DNA of 64,000 nucleotides from Curtobacterium sp. MCBD17_035 (GTDB taxonomy: Bacteria > Actinomycetota > Actinomycetes > Actinomycetales > Microbacteriaceae). Positions 33,847 through 42,538 of the stretch are shown one piece after another. The notes below the pieces were generated by a model, which worked only from the letters and a program-made list of their open reading frames with translations, was not told the DNA's origin and ran no database searches. The stretch lies in assembly GCF_003234815.2 (NCBI RefSeq), contig NZ_CP126279.1:1116001-1180000 (forward strand). Direction: 5' to 3'. Position 1 is the first letter of the stretch, and each line of letters starts with the position of its first letter. A program made the position numbers and the translations under genes.

Positions 33847-35541
33847 ATGTCCGAACCCACCACCCCGGGCCCCACCGCACGCGACGACGGCGAGCTCATC
33901 GCCATCGACGGCACCGACCCAGACTGGTGGCGCCAGGCCGTCGTCTACCAGGTGTACCCGCGGAGCTTCGCCGACAGCAACGGGGACGGTCTCGGCGACA
34001 TCGCCGGTGTCACGAGTCGCGTGCCGTACCTGCAGCGGCTCGGCGTCGACGCCATCTGGCTCAGCCCGTTCTACCCGTCCGCCCTCGCCGACGGTGGGTA
34101 CGACGTCGCGGACTACCGGAACGTCGACCCGCGGCTCGGCACGCTCGACGACTTCGACGCCATGGTCGCCGCCGCGCACGACGCCGGCATCAAGGTGATC
34201 GTCGACATCGTGCCGAACCACAGCTCGAACGACCACGCGTGGTTCCGGGAGGCGCTCGCCGCCGAGCCCGGTTCCGCCGCCCGCGAGCGCTACGTGTTCC
34301 GCGACGGGCTCGGCGACGACGGGCAGATCCCGCCCTCCACGTGGCAGTCGAACTTCGGTGGCAGCGCCTGGACCCGCACCACGGACCCCGATGGCACACC
34401 GGGCCAGTGGTACCTGCACCTGTTCGCGCCCGAGCAGCCCGACTTCAACTGGGCGAACCCGGAGATCCGCGAGGACTTCCACACCACGCTCCGGTTCTGG
34501 GCCGACCGCGGGGTGGACGGGTTCCGCGTCGACGTCGCACACGCTCTCGCGAAGGACCTCAGCGAACCACTGCGCGACGCGAACCCGAAGGACTTCGACC
34601 TCCCGCTCGACGGCAGCGACCCGCTGTACGACCGCGACGAGGTGCACGAGATCTTCAGCGGCTGGCGGCGGGTGTTCGACGAGTACGACCCGCCCCGCAC
34701 CGCGGTCGCCGAGGCGTGGGTGCCGAGCGCGCGGGTCGCCCTCTACGCGCGGCCGACCGAGCTCGGGCAGGCGTTCAACTTCGACCTGCTCCGCGCCGAC
34801 TTCGACGCCGGCACGTTCTCGCGGATCATCGACGACAACCTGCGGCTCGCGGCCGAGAGCGGTGCGTCGAGCACGTGGGTGCTCTCGAACCACGACGTCA
34901 TCCGCCACGCCTCCCGCTACGCGCTGCCCGCCGGCGCGGACGAGGAGGACTGGCTCATGTCCGGCGGCACGCGTCCTGCGGCGGACGAGACCCGGGGACT
35001 CCGCCGCGCCCGCGCCGCCACGCTCCTCCTGCTCGCGCTGCCGGGCTCGGCGTACCTGTACCAGGGCGAGGAACTCGGACTCCGTGAGGTCGCGGACCTC
35101 CGCGAGGGCGACCTCCAGGACCCGGTGTGGGTCCGGAGTGCACACACGCGCAAGGGCCGTGACGGCTGCCGAGTCCCGCTGCCGTGGGACACGTCGACGC
35201 CGGCGTTCGGCTTCGGCCCGGCCGCGCCGCACCTGCCGCAGCCGGCGTGGTTCGCCGACCTCGCCGTGTCCGTGCAGGACGGTGCGCCCGACTCGACGCT
35301 CGAGCTCTACCGGGCCGCACTCGGCGCCCGCCACGCGCTGCAGCAGGGCGAGGACCTCCGCTGGCTCGACGCTCCGGGGCCGGACGCGATCGCCTTCGCC
35401 CGGCACGACGGCTGGGTGTGCGCGATGAACTTCGGGACCGACCCCGTGCCCGCGCCCGCCGGCTCGGTCGTCGTCGCGAGCGGTCCGCTCACCGCGGCTG
35501 GCGTGCTCCCGGGGGAGACCACGGTCTGGGTGCGTTCCTGA
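33847..35541 (+). CDS. GH13 alpha-glucosidase (oligo-1,6-glucosidase type)
   Basis: Cytoplasmic enzyme, 564 aa, no signal peptide. The (beta/alpha)8 barrel begins with WWRQAVVYQVYPRSFADSNG; region I is DIVPNHSSNDH. The nucleophile is in GFRVDVAHA (Asp229), the acid/base is Glu289 in AVAEAW, and the third acid is Asp350 in LSNHDVIRH. The PRSFADSNGDGLGDI start and short C-terminal beta domain are typical of alpha-1,4/1,6-glucosidases acting on maltose, isomaltose or sucrose-like sugars. AGGAGG lies 9 bases before ATG 33847. The upstream frame extension is not conserved. Confidence 0.9.
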   Translation: MSEPTTPGPTARDDGELIAIDGTDPDWWRQAVVYQVYPRSFADSNGDGLGDIAGVTSRVPYLQRLGVDAIWLSPFYPSALADGGYDVADYRNVDPRLGTLDDFDAMVAAAHDAGIKVIVDIVPNHSSNDHAWFREALAAEPGSAARERYVFRDGLGDDGQIPPSTWQSNFGGSAWTRTTDPDGTPGQWYLHLFAPEQPDFNWANPEIREDFHTTLRFWADRGVDGFRVDVAHALAKDLSEPLRDANPKDFDLPLDGSDPLYDRDEVHEIFSGWRRVFDEYDPPRTAVAEAWVPSARVALYARPTELGQAFNFDLLRADFDAGTFSRIIDDNLRLAAESGASSTWVLSNHDVIRHASRYALPAGADEEDWLMSGGTRPAADETRGLRRARAATLLLLALPGSAYLYQGEELGLREVADLREGDLQDPVWVRSAHTRKGRDGCRVPLPWDTSTPAFGFGPAAPHLPQPAWFADLAVSVQDGAPDSTLELYRAALGARHALQQGEDLRWLDAPGPDAIAFARHDGWVCAMNFGTDPVPAPAGSVVVASGPLTAAGVLPGETTVWVRS

Positions 35542-35581
35542 CCGCTGACCGGCAGCGGTGCCTGACCGCTGACCGGCAGCG
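35537..35581. repeat. 21-bp direct repeat after the GH13 gene
   Basis: CCTGACCGCTGACCGGCAGCG occurs at 35537-35557 and again at 35561-35581. The first copy contains the GH13 stop codon. GCTGACCGGCAGC can also fold as a small hairpin, so two tandem hairpins follow the gene. Confidence 0.7.
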
Positions 35582-35619
35582 AGAACGCTGGTCGGCGCCC
35601 CGCCGTACGCTCGGACGCG

Positions 35620-37686
35620 ATGACCTCCTCGCTCTTCGCCGACCTCGACTCGTTCATCCGCCATCCGCGCGTCACCGGCCTCGCGCTCAGTCACGACGGC
35701 GCCCGCCTCGTCGCGACCGTGCAGGAGCCCGACGCGGACGCCGCCCGGTACCGGAGCGCGCTGTGGGAGGTCGACCCCGTCGGCGATCGCCCGCCGGTCC
35801 GCCTGACGTCCTCGGAGCAGGGGGAGTCGTCGCCCGCGTTCACCCCGTCCGGCGACCTGCTCTTCACGTCGAGCCGTCCCGACCCGCGCAGCGGCGAGAA
35901 CACGGAGGACCCCGCGCTCTGGTCGCTGCCAGAACACGGTGAGCCGATCCGCGTCGCGACGAGTCCCGGTGGCGTCGGGAGTCCGCTCGTCAGCCGCTCG
36001 GGTGTGGTGATCGTGACCGGCAGCCGCCTGGTCGGCTCGTCCGACGCCGACGCCGACGAGGACCGAGCCCGCCGCGAGCGCCGGAAGGACCAGGCGGTCA
36101 CCGCGATCCTGCACGACGGCATGCCCATCCGCTGGTGGGACCACGAACTCGACGACACCGAGGCGCGCCTGCTCGTGCTCGATGACGCGGGGGCCGCTGA
36201 CCGTGCGCCGGCCTCCGACCGGGAGGCCCGTCCCACCCCGCTCCGGGACCTCGCCCCCGACGCGGGGCAGCGCTTCCGGAACCCCGAGTTCGACATCGCT
36301 CCGGACGGCTCCTTCGTCCTCGCTCGCGCCACGGAGCGGATCACGGGCGGACGCTCCCATGCCGTGCTCCTCCGGATCGACGTCGCGACGGGGGAGCGAT
36401 CGGTCGTCGTCGACGAGGACGGCGCCGACGCGAGCCAGGCGCGGATCGCGCCCGACGCCTCCCGGTTCGCCGTCGCGATGCGCGTGCGCGGGACGTACGA
36501 CACCCCGCACCAGGAGTGGATCGAGGTCCGCAGCATCGACGGCGGCGCAGCGGTGCGGCTCGACCTCGGCGACATCACAGCGAACGACGTCGTATGGACG
36601 GCCGACGGAACCGGCCTCCTGGTGACGGGTGACCTGCACGGCGCGGGGGCGGTCGTCCTCGTCGACCCGACCTCCGGTGCCATCGTCCGATGGCTCGTCA
36701 CCGACGCGTCGTACTCGAACCTCCTCGTGCACCCGGACGGGCAGACGCTGTTCGCGCTCCGCTCGGCGATGGACCGTCCGGCGAGCCCGGTGCGGCTCGA
36801 CGTGACCGCGGAGGACCAGACGCCCGCGTTCCTCCCGGCCCCCGGCGTGGTCGACACCCTGCCCGGCACCGTGCAGCGAGTATCGGCCGAGGTCGACGGC
36901 GTCGAGGTGCCCGGATGGTTGTTCCTGCCGGACGACGTCCACCGCGGCAATGGCCCGGCACCCGTCATGACGTGGGTGCACGGCGGACCGTTCTCGTCCT
37001 GGAACGCCTGGTCGTGGCGCTGGTGCCCCTGGCTCGCCGTCGAGCGCGGGTACGCCGTCGTGCTGCCCGACCCGGCGCTCTCGACCGGGTACGGCGACGA
37101 GTGGATCGCGCGGGCCTGGCCGCACCGCGCCGCGATCGTGTGGCGTGAGGTCGAGGGCGTGCTCGACGCCGTCCTCGCCGACAGCGACCACCGCCTCGAC
37201 CCGACGCGGACGGCGTTGCTCGGCGCGAGTTTCGGCGGGTACATGACGAACTGGATCGCCGGCCACACCGACCGCTTCGACTGCATCGTCACGCACGCCG
37301 GGCTCTGGTCGCTCGACCAGCAGCACGACACGACCGATGCCGCCGAGAACAAGAACGGGATCTTCGGCACCGAGCAGGAGCACCCGGACTGGTACGCGCA
37401 GAACTCGCCCGACCGGACCGCCGCGGCGATCACGACGCCGATGCTGCTCATCCACGGCAACCGGGACTACCGCGTGCCGATCTCCGAGGCGCTGCGGGCG
37501 TGGTGGGACCTGGTATCGGGGTTCCCGGGCGCGCCCGAGGACATGCCGCACCGGTTCCTGCAGCTCACGAGCGAGAACCACTGGGTGCTGTCGCCGTCGA
37601 ACTTCCGCGTGTGGAGCGAGACCGTGTTCACGTTCTGCGACCAGCACGTCCGCGGCGGGGAGGCCCTGACCAACCGGATCGACTGA
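35620..37686 (+). CDS. S9-family prolyl oligopeptidase-like peptidase
   Basis: 688 aa, probably cytoplasmic. The N-terminal two thirds is a WD40-like/beta-propeller region (VTGLALSHDGARLVATVQEP, RIAPDASRFAVAMRVRGTYD). The C-terminal alpha/beta-hydrolase domain has VMTWVHGGPFSSWNAWSW (oxyanion), the nucleophile GASFGGYMTN with Ser537, the acid NRDYRVP and the histidine SENHWV. This matches acyl-aminoacyl or dipeptidyl peptidases of clan SC. It lies about 80 bp downstream of the GH13 gene in the same direction, past two repeat units. Confidence 0.9.
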   Translation: MTSSLFADLDSFIRHPRVTGLALSHDGARLVATVQEPDADAARYRSALWEVDPVGDRPPVRLTSSEQGESSPAFTPSGDLLFTSSRPDPRSGENTEDPALWSLPEHGEPIRVATSPGGVGSPLVSRSGVVIVTGSRLVGSSDADADEDRARRERRKDQAVTAILHDGMPIRWWDHELDDTEARLLVLDDAGAADRAPASDREARPTPLRDLAPDAGQRFRNPEFDIAPDGSFVLARATERITGGRSHAVLLRIDVATGERSVVVDEDGADASQARIAPDASRFAVAMRVRGTYDTPHQEWIEVRSIDGGAAVRLDLGDITANDVVWTADGTGLLVTGDLHGAGAVVLVDPTSGAIVRWLVTDASYSNLLVHPDGQTLFALRSAMDRPASPVRLDVTAEDQTPAFLPAPGVVDTLPGTVQRVSAEVDGVEVPGWLFLPDDVHRGNGPAPVMTWVHGGPFSSWNAWSWRWCPWLAVERGYAVVLPDPALSTGYGDEWIARAWPHRAAIVWREVEGVLDAVLADSDHRLDPTRTALLGASFGGYMTNWIAGHTDRFDCIVTHAGLWSLDQQHDTTDAAENKNGIFGTEQEHPDWYAQNSPDRTAAAITTPMLLIHGNRDYRVPISEALRAWWDLVSGFPGAPEDMPHRFLQLTSENHWVLSPSNFRVWSETVFTFCDQHVRGGEALTNRID

Positions 37687-37765
37687 GGAATCGCGATGGA
37701 CTGACGCGGCCGCATCGAGGGCCGTCGCCCGTTCGTCCCGGCGCGGCCCGCCGGCCTCGGTGCCC

Positions 37766-38137
37766 TCACATCTCGGACAGCGCCACGCTCATCATCGCGA
37801 CGACGGCGAGGACCGCGACCCCGAGTGCCACCGCGCTGAGGGCCAACGCGGGCCGCACGGCGAGTGCGCGCCGCCGCTCCGGGTCACCGGACCGACCGGG
37901 GACGAGCCGCTGCACGAACGGGAGCCGGCCACGGGCCGCCAGGTAGACCACCGCCGGGACGGCGAACGCAGGCACGGCGAGGTAGACGACGAACTCCGAG
38001 CACGCGCCCACGACGATCGCGACGGTCAGCAGGACGAGCACCCGCCCGGCTCGACCGAGGTCCTTCCGGACGAGCGCATCCGTGATCGGCAGGGCGATGC
38101 AGAGACACATGACGGGTACCAGGACGAGGAAGGGCAT
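37766..38137 (-). CDS. Small membrane protein, unknown function
   Basis: 123 aa with four likely helices: PFLVLVPVMCLCIALPITDA, VLVLLTVAIVVGACSEFVV, YLAVPAFAVPAVVYLAA and ALALSAVALGVAVLAVVAMM. GGAGG lies 7 bases before ATG 38137; the longer open frame runs into antisense of the neighbouring HAD gene. No domain recognised. Confidence 0.65.
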   Translation of the reverse strand: MPFLVLVPVMCLCIALPITDALVRKDLGRAGRVLVLLTVAIVVGACSEFVVYLAVPAFAVPAVVYLAARGRLPFVQRLVPGRSGDPERRRALAVRPALALSAVALGVAVLAVVAMMSVALSEM

Positions 38138-38257
38138 GGGAACGGCCTCCAGGGATCCGCGGGCGGGTGGTACCGATCGTGGCGGACCGTGCACCGGAGC
38201 GGCATCCGTCGTGAGGATGACCGTCCCGCGGTCGGAGGTGATCCGTAGGTTGGGCGC

Positions 38258-38974
38258 ATGACCGACCACGGAACCGGCGTCGACGCACTCCTCGTCGACA
38301 CCATCGGCACCGTCGTCGACGACGTCGGGACCATCCGGGACCGTCTGGCGGTGGCGCTCGCCGCGCATGCCGGACACGACGTCGACGCGATCGCCCGTCG
38401 ATGGGACGACCTGATGGACGCCGCCATGGCGGCGGTCAACGCCGGAGAGGCCCCCTGGCGCCCGCACCGCGCGATCCGACGGGAGGCCCTCGACGACCTC
38501 GTCGCGGACGGCTCGCTCCCTGCGCTGTCGGCCGATGAACACGATGCGCTCGTGGACGTCACCGAGACGCTCCGGCCGTGGCCCGATTCGGCGGACGCCC
38601 TCGCGACGCTGGGACGGCAGGTGGTGGTCGCGTCCCTGTCGAACGCGGACCTCGACGAGCTCGCCGCGCTGTCGCAGCGTGCCGGACTGCGCTGGCACGC
38701 CGTGGTCTCCGCGCAGTTCGCGCGTGCCTTCAAGCCCGCGGCCTCGGTGTACCGGACGGCGTTGGAGCTGCTCGGCGTCCCCGCCGCCCGCACGATGATG
38801 GTGGCGGCGCATCCGTGGGACCTCCGGGCGGCGGCCTCGCTCGGCATGCAGACCGCGTACGTCGCTCGCCCGTCCGCCGACGCTCCGGCGCCCGACGACC
38901 GCTTCACGATCGCGGTGCGCGACCTCGCCGACCTCGGCGATCGACTTCCGACTCTGACGCACCGGCCGGACTGA
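38258..38974 (+). CDS. HAD-superfamily hydrolase (haloacid dehalogenase type II-like)
   Basis: 238 aa. The motif I nucleophile is Asp14 in LLVDTIGTVVD, like the FDTFGT of L-2-haloacid dehalogenases. Motif II is VVASLSNAD, the motif III lysine is in ARAFKPAASVYRTAL, and motif IV is the MMVAAHPWDLRAAASLGMQT region. The His-Pro-Trp-Asp segment is characteristic of the dehalogenase branch. It may act on 2-haloacids or phosphate esters; context gives no substrate. Confidence 0.82.
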   Translation: MTDHGTGVDALLVDTIGTVVDDVGTIRDRLAVALAAHAGHDVDAIARRWDDLMDAAMAAVNAGEAPWRPHRAIRREALDDLVADGSLPALSADEHDALVDVTETLRPWPDSADALATLGRQVVVASLSNADLDELAALSQRAGLRWHAVVSAQFARAFKPAASVYRTALELLGVPAARTMMVAAHPWDLRAAASLGMQTAYVARPSADAPAPDDRFTIAVRDLADLGDRLPTLTHRPD

Positions 38975-39052
38975 GACCGGGACCACGCGCGCCCGATGCC
39001 GTCATCCCTCCGACGGATGTGCGAGCACTTCTCGCGTTGCCATGCTGCCGTC

Positions 39053-39484
39053 ATGGGGAACGACGGGGTGTGGGCGGGCTTCGACGACGAGTGGGCGCCG
39101 GACCCGCTGGCCGATCGGCGTCCGCGGGGGAGTGCGGGCGCGTCGGTCGTGGGGATGACGTTGCTCGTCGGCTACGCGGCCGCGCTCCTGGGCGCCTACC
39201 TCGTCCTGCTGGCCCTCGTGCGTCACGAACCGCACGCGGCGCTCACGACACCCTCGTGGTGGGTGCAGGTGGCCGCCCTGCTGCTCGGGCTGTTGTCCGT
39301 CGGCTCGGTCATCGCCGCGGCGACCGTGCTCGTGCTCGGTGTCCGCGGGGCGCGCTCCGCCGACCCGGGACACCGCACGCTCGGGGTCGTCGTCGTCGTC
39401 CTCGGCGCGATGGCCGTCCCCGTGTCGTTCTGGGTGCTCGTGACCGGTGGCGTCACCGCGCTGTTCGGCTTCGGCGGGTTCTGA
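39053..39484 (+). CDS. Small membrane protein, unknown function
   Basis: 143 aa. An acidic N-terminus (MGNDGVWAGFDDEWAPDPLA) is followed by three hydrophobic segments (VGMTLLVGYAAALLGAYLVL, VQVAALLLGLLSVGSVIAAA, LGVVVVVLGAMAVPVSFWVL). ATG 39053 is chosen by composition; an in-frame ATG at 38996 is possible but adds a basic, Cys-rich leader. No ribosome site stands out. Confidence 0.6.
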   Translation: MGNDGVWAGFDDEWAPDPLADRRPRGSAGASVVGMTLLVGYAAALLGAYLVLLALVRHEPHAALTTPSWWVQVAALLLGLLSVGSVIAAATVLVLGVRGARSADPGHRTLGVVVVVLGAMAVPVSFWVLVTGGVTALFGFGGF

Positions 39485-39561
39485 CATCCCTCGCCGACTC
39501 GGGCGTTCCCCGAGATCCGCGGGAGCTGCGTCCCGCTGACCGGTACCCGGTGGGCCTCCCG

Positions 39562-39825
39562 TCAGCCGCGGAGGCGCGTGGAGGCGATCCCGCCGTCCAC
39601 GTCGAGCGTCCCACCGTTGACGAACACGCCCTCGTCCGAGGCCACCCAGCGGACGGCGACCGCGACGTCCACCGGGCGGACCGGCACGCCGGCCGGCGTC
39701 CCCTCGGTCATCGCCGCGAGCAGCTCGCTCGAGTCGGCGTTCCCCGGGATGGCCGTCGCGCCCGGCGCCACCGTCGAGACCCGGACGCCGGTGCCGGCGA
39801 ACTCCGCCGCCCTCGCACGGGTCAC
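39562..39825 (-). pseudogene. C-terminal fragment of a short-chain dehydrogenase/reductase
   Basis: 87 codons match only the last third of a classical SDR: TRARAAEFAGTGVRVSTVAP, GATAIPG, VAVAVRWVASDEGVFVNGGT, LDVDGG. The Rossmann glycine motif and the YxxxK active site are absent, and an in-frame stop lies directly upstream of the first matching codon. The break is exactly where the AraC fragment on the other strand begins, so both were cut by one deletion. Confidence 0.8.
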
Positions 39826-40216
39826 GGATCAGGCCCCGCGCCTCCTGGCCGCTGTCGGCAACCGCGAGGGCGACGCCGCCGCCGCCACGGACCTCCTGAC
39901 CCGCCGGATGGCGGAGCCCTGGTCGGTCGCGGACCTCGCCGCGGCGCTCGCTACGAGCGAGTCGACGCTGTTCGCACGCTTCCGCCAGGTCACGGGCATG
40001 ACGCCCGTGCAGTACCTCAGGCGGGTCCGCCTCGGCGAGGCCCGGCACCGGATGGTCGTCCTCGACGAGACCGCGATGCAGGCCGCCACCGCGGTCGCGT
40101 ACCGCAGCGCCTCGCACTTCTCCCGCGACTACCGCGCGATGTACGGAGCACCGCCGGCGGCCGACGCCGAGCGCGCCCGGATGCAGCTCACGACGGGCGC
40201 CGCTGTCGTGGTCTGA
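39826..40216 (+). pseudogene. C-terminal fragment of an AraC-family regulator (AraC_N type)
   Basis: About 130 codons cover only the DNA-binding end of an AraC regulator: APRLLAAVGN, WSVADLAAALATSESTLFAR, FRQVTGMTPVQYLRRVRLGE, then AYRSASHFSRDYRAMYGAPP. The N-terminal ligand domain expected in this group is missing. Upstream the frame runs into antisense of the SDR fragment, with an apparent junction near 39825-39835. Regulators of this type are often divergent from oxidoreductase genes, so this looks like the remains of such a pair after loss of both 5' halves. Residual DNA binding cannot be excluded. Confidence 0.75.
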
Positions 40217-40246
40217 GGTGCCGCCGCCGTGGAACTCATGACGGCG

Positions 40247-41347
40247 TTAGCGCTCCTCCGACGGCACCTGCTCCCACTCGTGCATGTCGCCCACCCGGCG
40301 CCAGTGCTCCGGATCGTCGGCGATCACCGCGGCCTCGGTCAGCCAGGAGGTCGCGTCGGGATCCCACCCCGCGAGCACGGTCGCCCCGTCGAGGACGTCC
40401 AGGGCACGTCCCGCGGTCGCGAGGTATCCGGTCACGGACAGGTGGATCGCGTCGAAGTCACGCGCGGCGGCGCGGTAATCAGGGATGTACCAGCGGGCCT
40501 CGCGTCCCGTCGATTCCCACCACTCCCGTCGTCGCGCCCACCGGACGTCCATCGGGAAGCGAGCGACGAGCGCGGTCCAGTCGTCCGGCCCGTGGACCTC
40601 GTACACGCGAGCGTCGGCATCGGGCGTGAGCCGGTACGTCCATGCCTCCTCGTCGCCGAATCCGTCCTCCACGAGCGCCAACCCCGTCGCACCAAGCGCA
40701 CCGACCCGGCGCGTGGACGAGGGGAGGAACGCCGCATCCCGATCCTCCCCACCGAACGCGTACGGGGTCGACCACCATGCGCCGCTCATCGACCGCTCGA
40801 CCGGGCGAGTGGTGCGGTACTCGGCGTCCTCGTTCCGCTGGTTCTCGTGCCACCGTTCGAGGGTGGCGGCCGCCGGGCCGGGGCTCGCCATCGGCTGCTG
40901 CTGCCCGTCACGCACCGCACGGACGACCCATTGCCCGTCGTGGTCGAGGTCCGTCGACCACCAGGCGGCCGCGTCCGACGCGAGGACGGCCTCCGCGACC
41001 GGTCGGAGGGCCTCCTGGATGACCGGGAGGCCGCTGAGCGCCTCCTCGATCAACGGCGGCTGCCAGGGCATGGACGAGTCGACGGCGCGGCCGAGCGCCG
41101 GGAACAACGAGAGCGGCTCGGTCCGTGCTCGGACGGCCCGCACGGGCGCCACCGCCAGGGCACGCGCCAACGGGCGCACGAGCGCTTCGTCGACGTCGAG
41201 CTGGTCGAGGCGGGCGAAGCCGCTCCTGGCCGCGCCTCCGACGGTCAGGCTGTCGGTCGTGTCCACGCCGAGTTCCTCTGCGACGGCGAGGCACAGCATC
41301 CGGAACCGCGGCGCCGCCAGGAGCTGATCGAACGACGCCGCCGTCAC
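40247..41347 (-). CDS. Protein of unknown function coupled to epoxide hydrolase
   Basis: 366 aa, soluble, acidic, rich in Trp. No family is recognised. It starts SFDQLLAAPRFRMLCLAVAE, has a helical first third, and a second half with repeated aromatic pairs (WWSTDLDHDGQWVV, GAWWSTPYAFGG, EWWESTGREARWYIPDYRAA). GTG 41347 overlaps the stop of the epoxide hydrolase gene by three bases (GTGA), so translation is coupled and a shared function is likely. Confidence 0.7.
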   Translation of the reverse strand: MTAASFDQLLAAPRFRMLCLAVAEELGVDTTDSLTVGGAARSGFARLDQLDVDEALVRPLARALAVAPVRAVRARTEPLSLFPALGRAVDSSMPWQPPLIEEALSGLPVIQEALRPVAEAVLASDAAAWWSTDLDHDGQWVVRAVRDGQQQPMASPGPAAATLERWHENQRNEDAEYRTTRPVERSMSGAWWSTPYAFGGEDRDAAFLPSSTRRVGALGATGLALVEDGFGDEEAWTYRLTPDADARVYEVHGPDDWTALVARFPMDVRWARRREWWESTGREARWYIPDYRAAARDFDAIHLSVTGYLATAGRALDVLDGATVLAGWDPDATSWLTEAAVIADDPEHWRRVGDMHEWEQVPSEER

Positions 41348-42432
41348 CAGCCGACCTCGACCGCTCGTCGGACGCCCCACAGGTAGTCGTCGGGTCGCTC
41401 CCACGCCGCGAAGTGCCCGCCGTGCTCGAACTCCCGCCAGTCCACGATCCGGAAGCGTCGCTCGGCGAACCGTCGCGGCGCGTTGACGAGGTCGGCGGGG
41501 AACACCGTCATCACGGTCGGTACGTCGATGCGACCCCAGTCCTTGCCGCCGCCCACCGCGTAGGGCGCGAACGACGTTCCGATGCATCCGCTGACCCAGT
41601 AGGCGGTGATCCAGGTGAGCAGCTCGTCGCGCGAGAACGGCGGCGTGTCCACCGCCTGGTCGGTCCAGCGGTCGAGCTTCTCGCCGATCCAGGCGGCGAG
41701 CCCGGCAGGCGAGTCCGCGAGCCCGACGGACAGCGTGTTCGGACGTGTCGACTGCTCGTGCATGTACCCGCCCTCGGCCCGTTGCCACTGCCGGCCGCGC
41801 TCGACGTACGCGCGCTCCTCGTCGTCGAGGTCGTCGGGGAGGCCACCGAGGAAGTGGTACTGCGACACGTCCGTCAGGTGCAGCGCAGCCACCGCTCCGG
41901 GGTGCCGGGCCGCGATCGCCTCGCCCACGTCGCAGCCGACGTCCCCGGCCGAGACGACGAACCGGTCGAACCCGAGGTCGAGCATCGCGGCGTGCACCGC
42001 GTCCGCCATCTCGATCGCCGACCAGCCGCTCCGCTCCGTCGCCGCGGCGAACGGGAAGCCCGGCAGCGCCGGAACGACGCACGTCACGTCGTCGACGCGG
42101 TCGAGCACCCGCTCGAACCGGAGGACCGAGTCCGGCCACCCGTGCAGGAACAGGACGACCGGGGCGTCGGCACCCGCAGGTTGGACGATCGCGTTCACCG
42201 GTGTCGTCGACCCCGAGTGCACCCATGGCCGGGCGAGGAGGCGCGCCTCGTGGTCCTCCCACCGGTAGGCGTCGGCCCAGTGGTCGAGGAGGGCGTCGAG
42301 GTCGCGCCCCGCCATGCCGAGGTCCTGACCGGCGCGGTCAACGGCAGGCAGCACCCGGCGTGCGCGCACGCGCTCGCGCAGGTCCCGCAGGACGTCCGGA
42401 TCGACGGGGTGGAGGACGGTCCTCGTGCTCAT
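41344..42432 (-). CDS. Epoxide hydrolase (EPHN-type alpha/beta hydrolase)
   Basis: 362 aa. An N-terminal EHN-like segment is followed by the core: oxyanion motif LFLHGWPDS (97-102), the likely nucleophile Asp164 in VVSAGDVGCDVGEAIA (the family usually has GGDWG), a lid with YMHEQSTRPNTLSVGLADSP, and a late HGGHFAAWERPD with the catalytic His. The family opens epoxides by a covalent Asp-ester. ATG 42432 is chosen as the first residue of the conserved N-terminus. It is translationally coupled to the unknown gene that follows. Confidence 0.85.
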   Translation of the reverse strand: MSTRTVLHPVDPDVLRDLRERVRARRVLPAVDRAGQDLGMAGRDLDALLDHWADAYRWEDHEARLLARPWVHSGSTTPVNAIVQPAGADAPVVLFLHGWPDSVLRFERVLDRVDDVTCVVPALPGFPFAAATERSGWSAIEMADAVHAAMLDLGFDRFVVSAGDVGCDVGEAIAARHPGAVAALHLTDVSQYHFLGGLPDDLDDEERAYVERGRQWQRAEGGYMHEQSTRPNTLSVGLADSPAGLAAWIGEKLDRWTDQAVDTPPFSRDELLTWITAYWVSGCIGTSFAPYAVGGGKDWGRIDVPTVMTVFPADLVNAPRRFAERRFRIVDWREFEHGGHFAAWERPDDYLWGVRRAVEVGW

Positions 42433-42538
42433 GTCCCCATGCTGCACCGGGGAAAGCGACGAGGACAGGGGTCGTGCCTCCCGGCCGGTCGGCGAGTGAA
42501 CGCTCACCCACGCCCGCCTGGCGGAGTAGACAGGCGTC

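Noticed and set aside
33295..37647. A 1450-aa minus-strand open frame
   Set aside because: Shadow of the GH13 and S9 genes; only the small DUF3140-like end is a gene.
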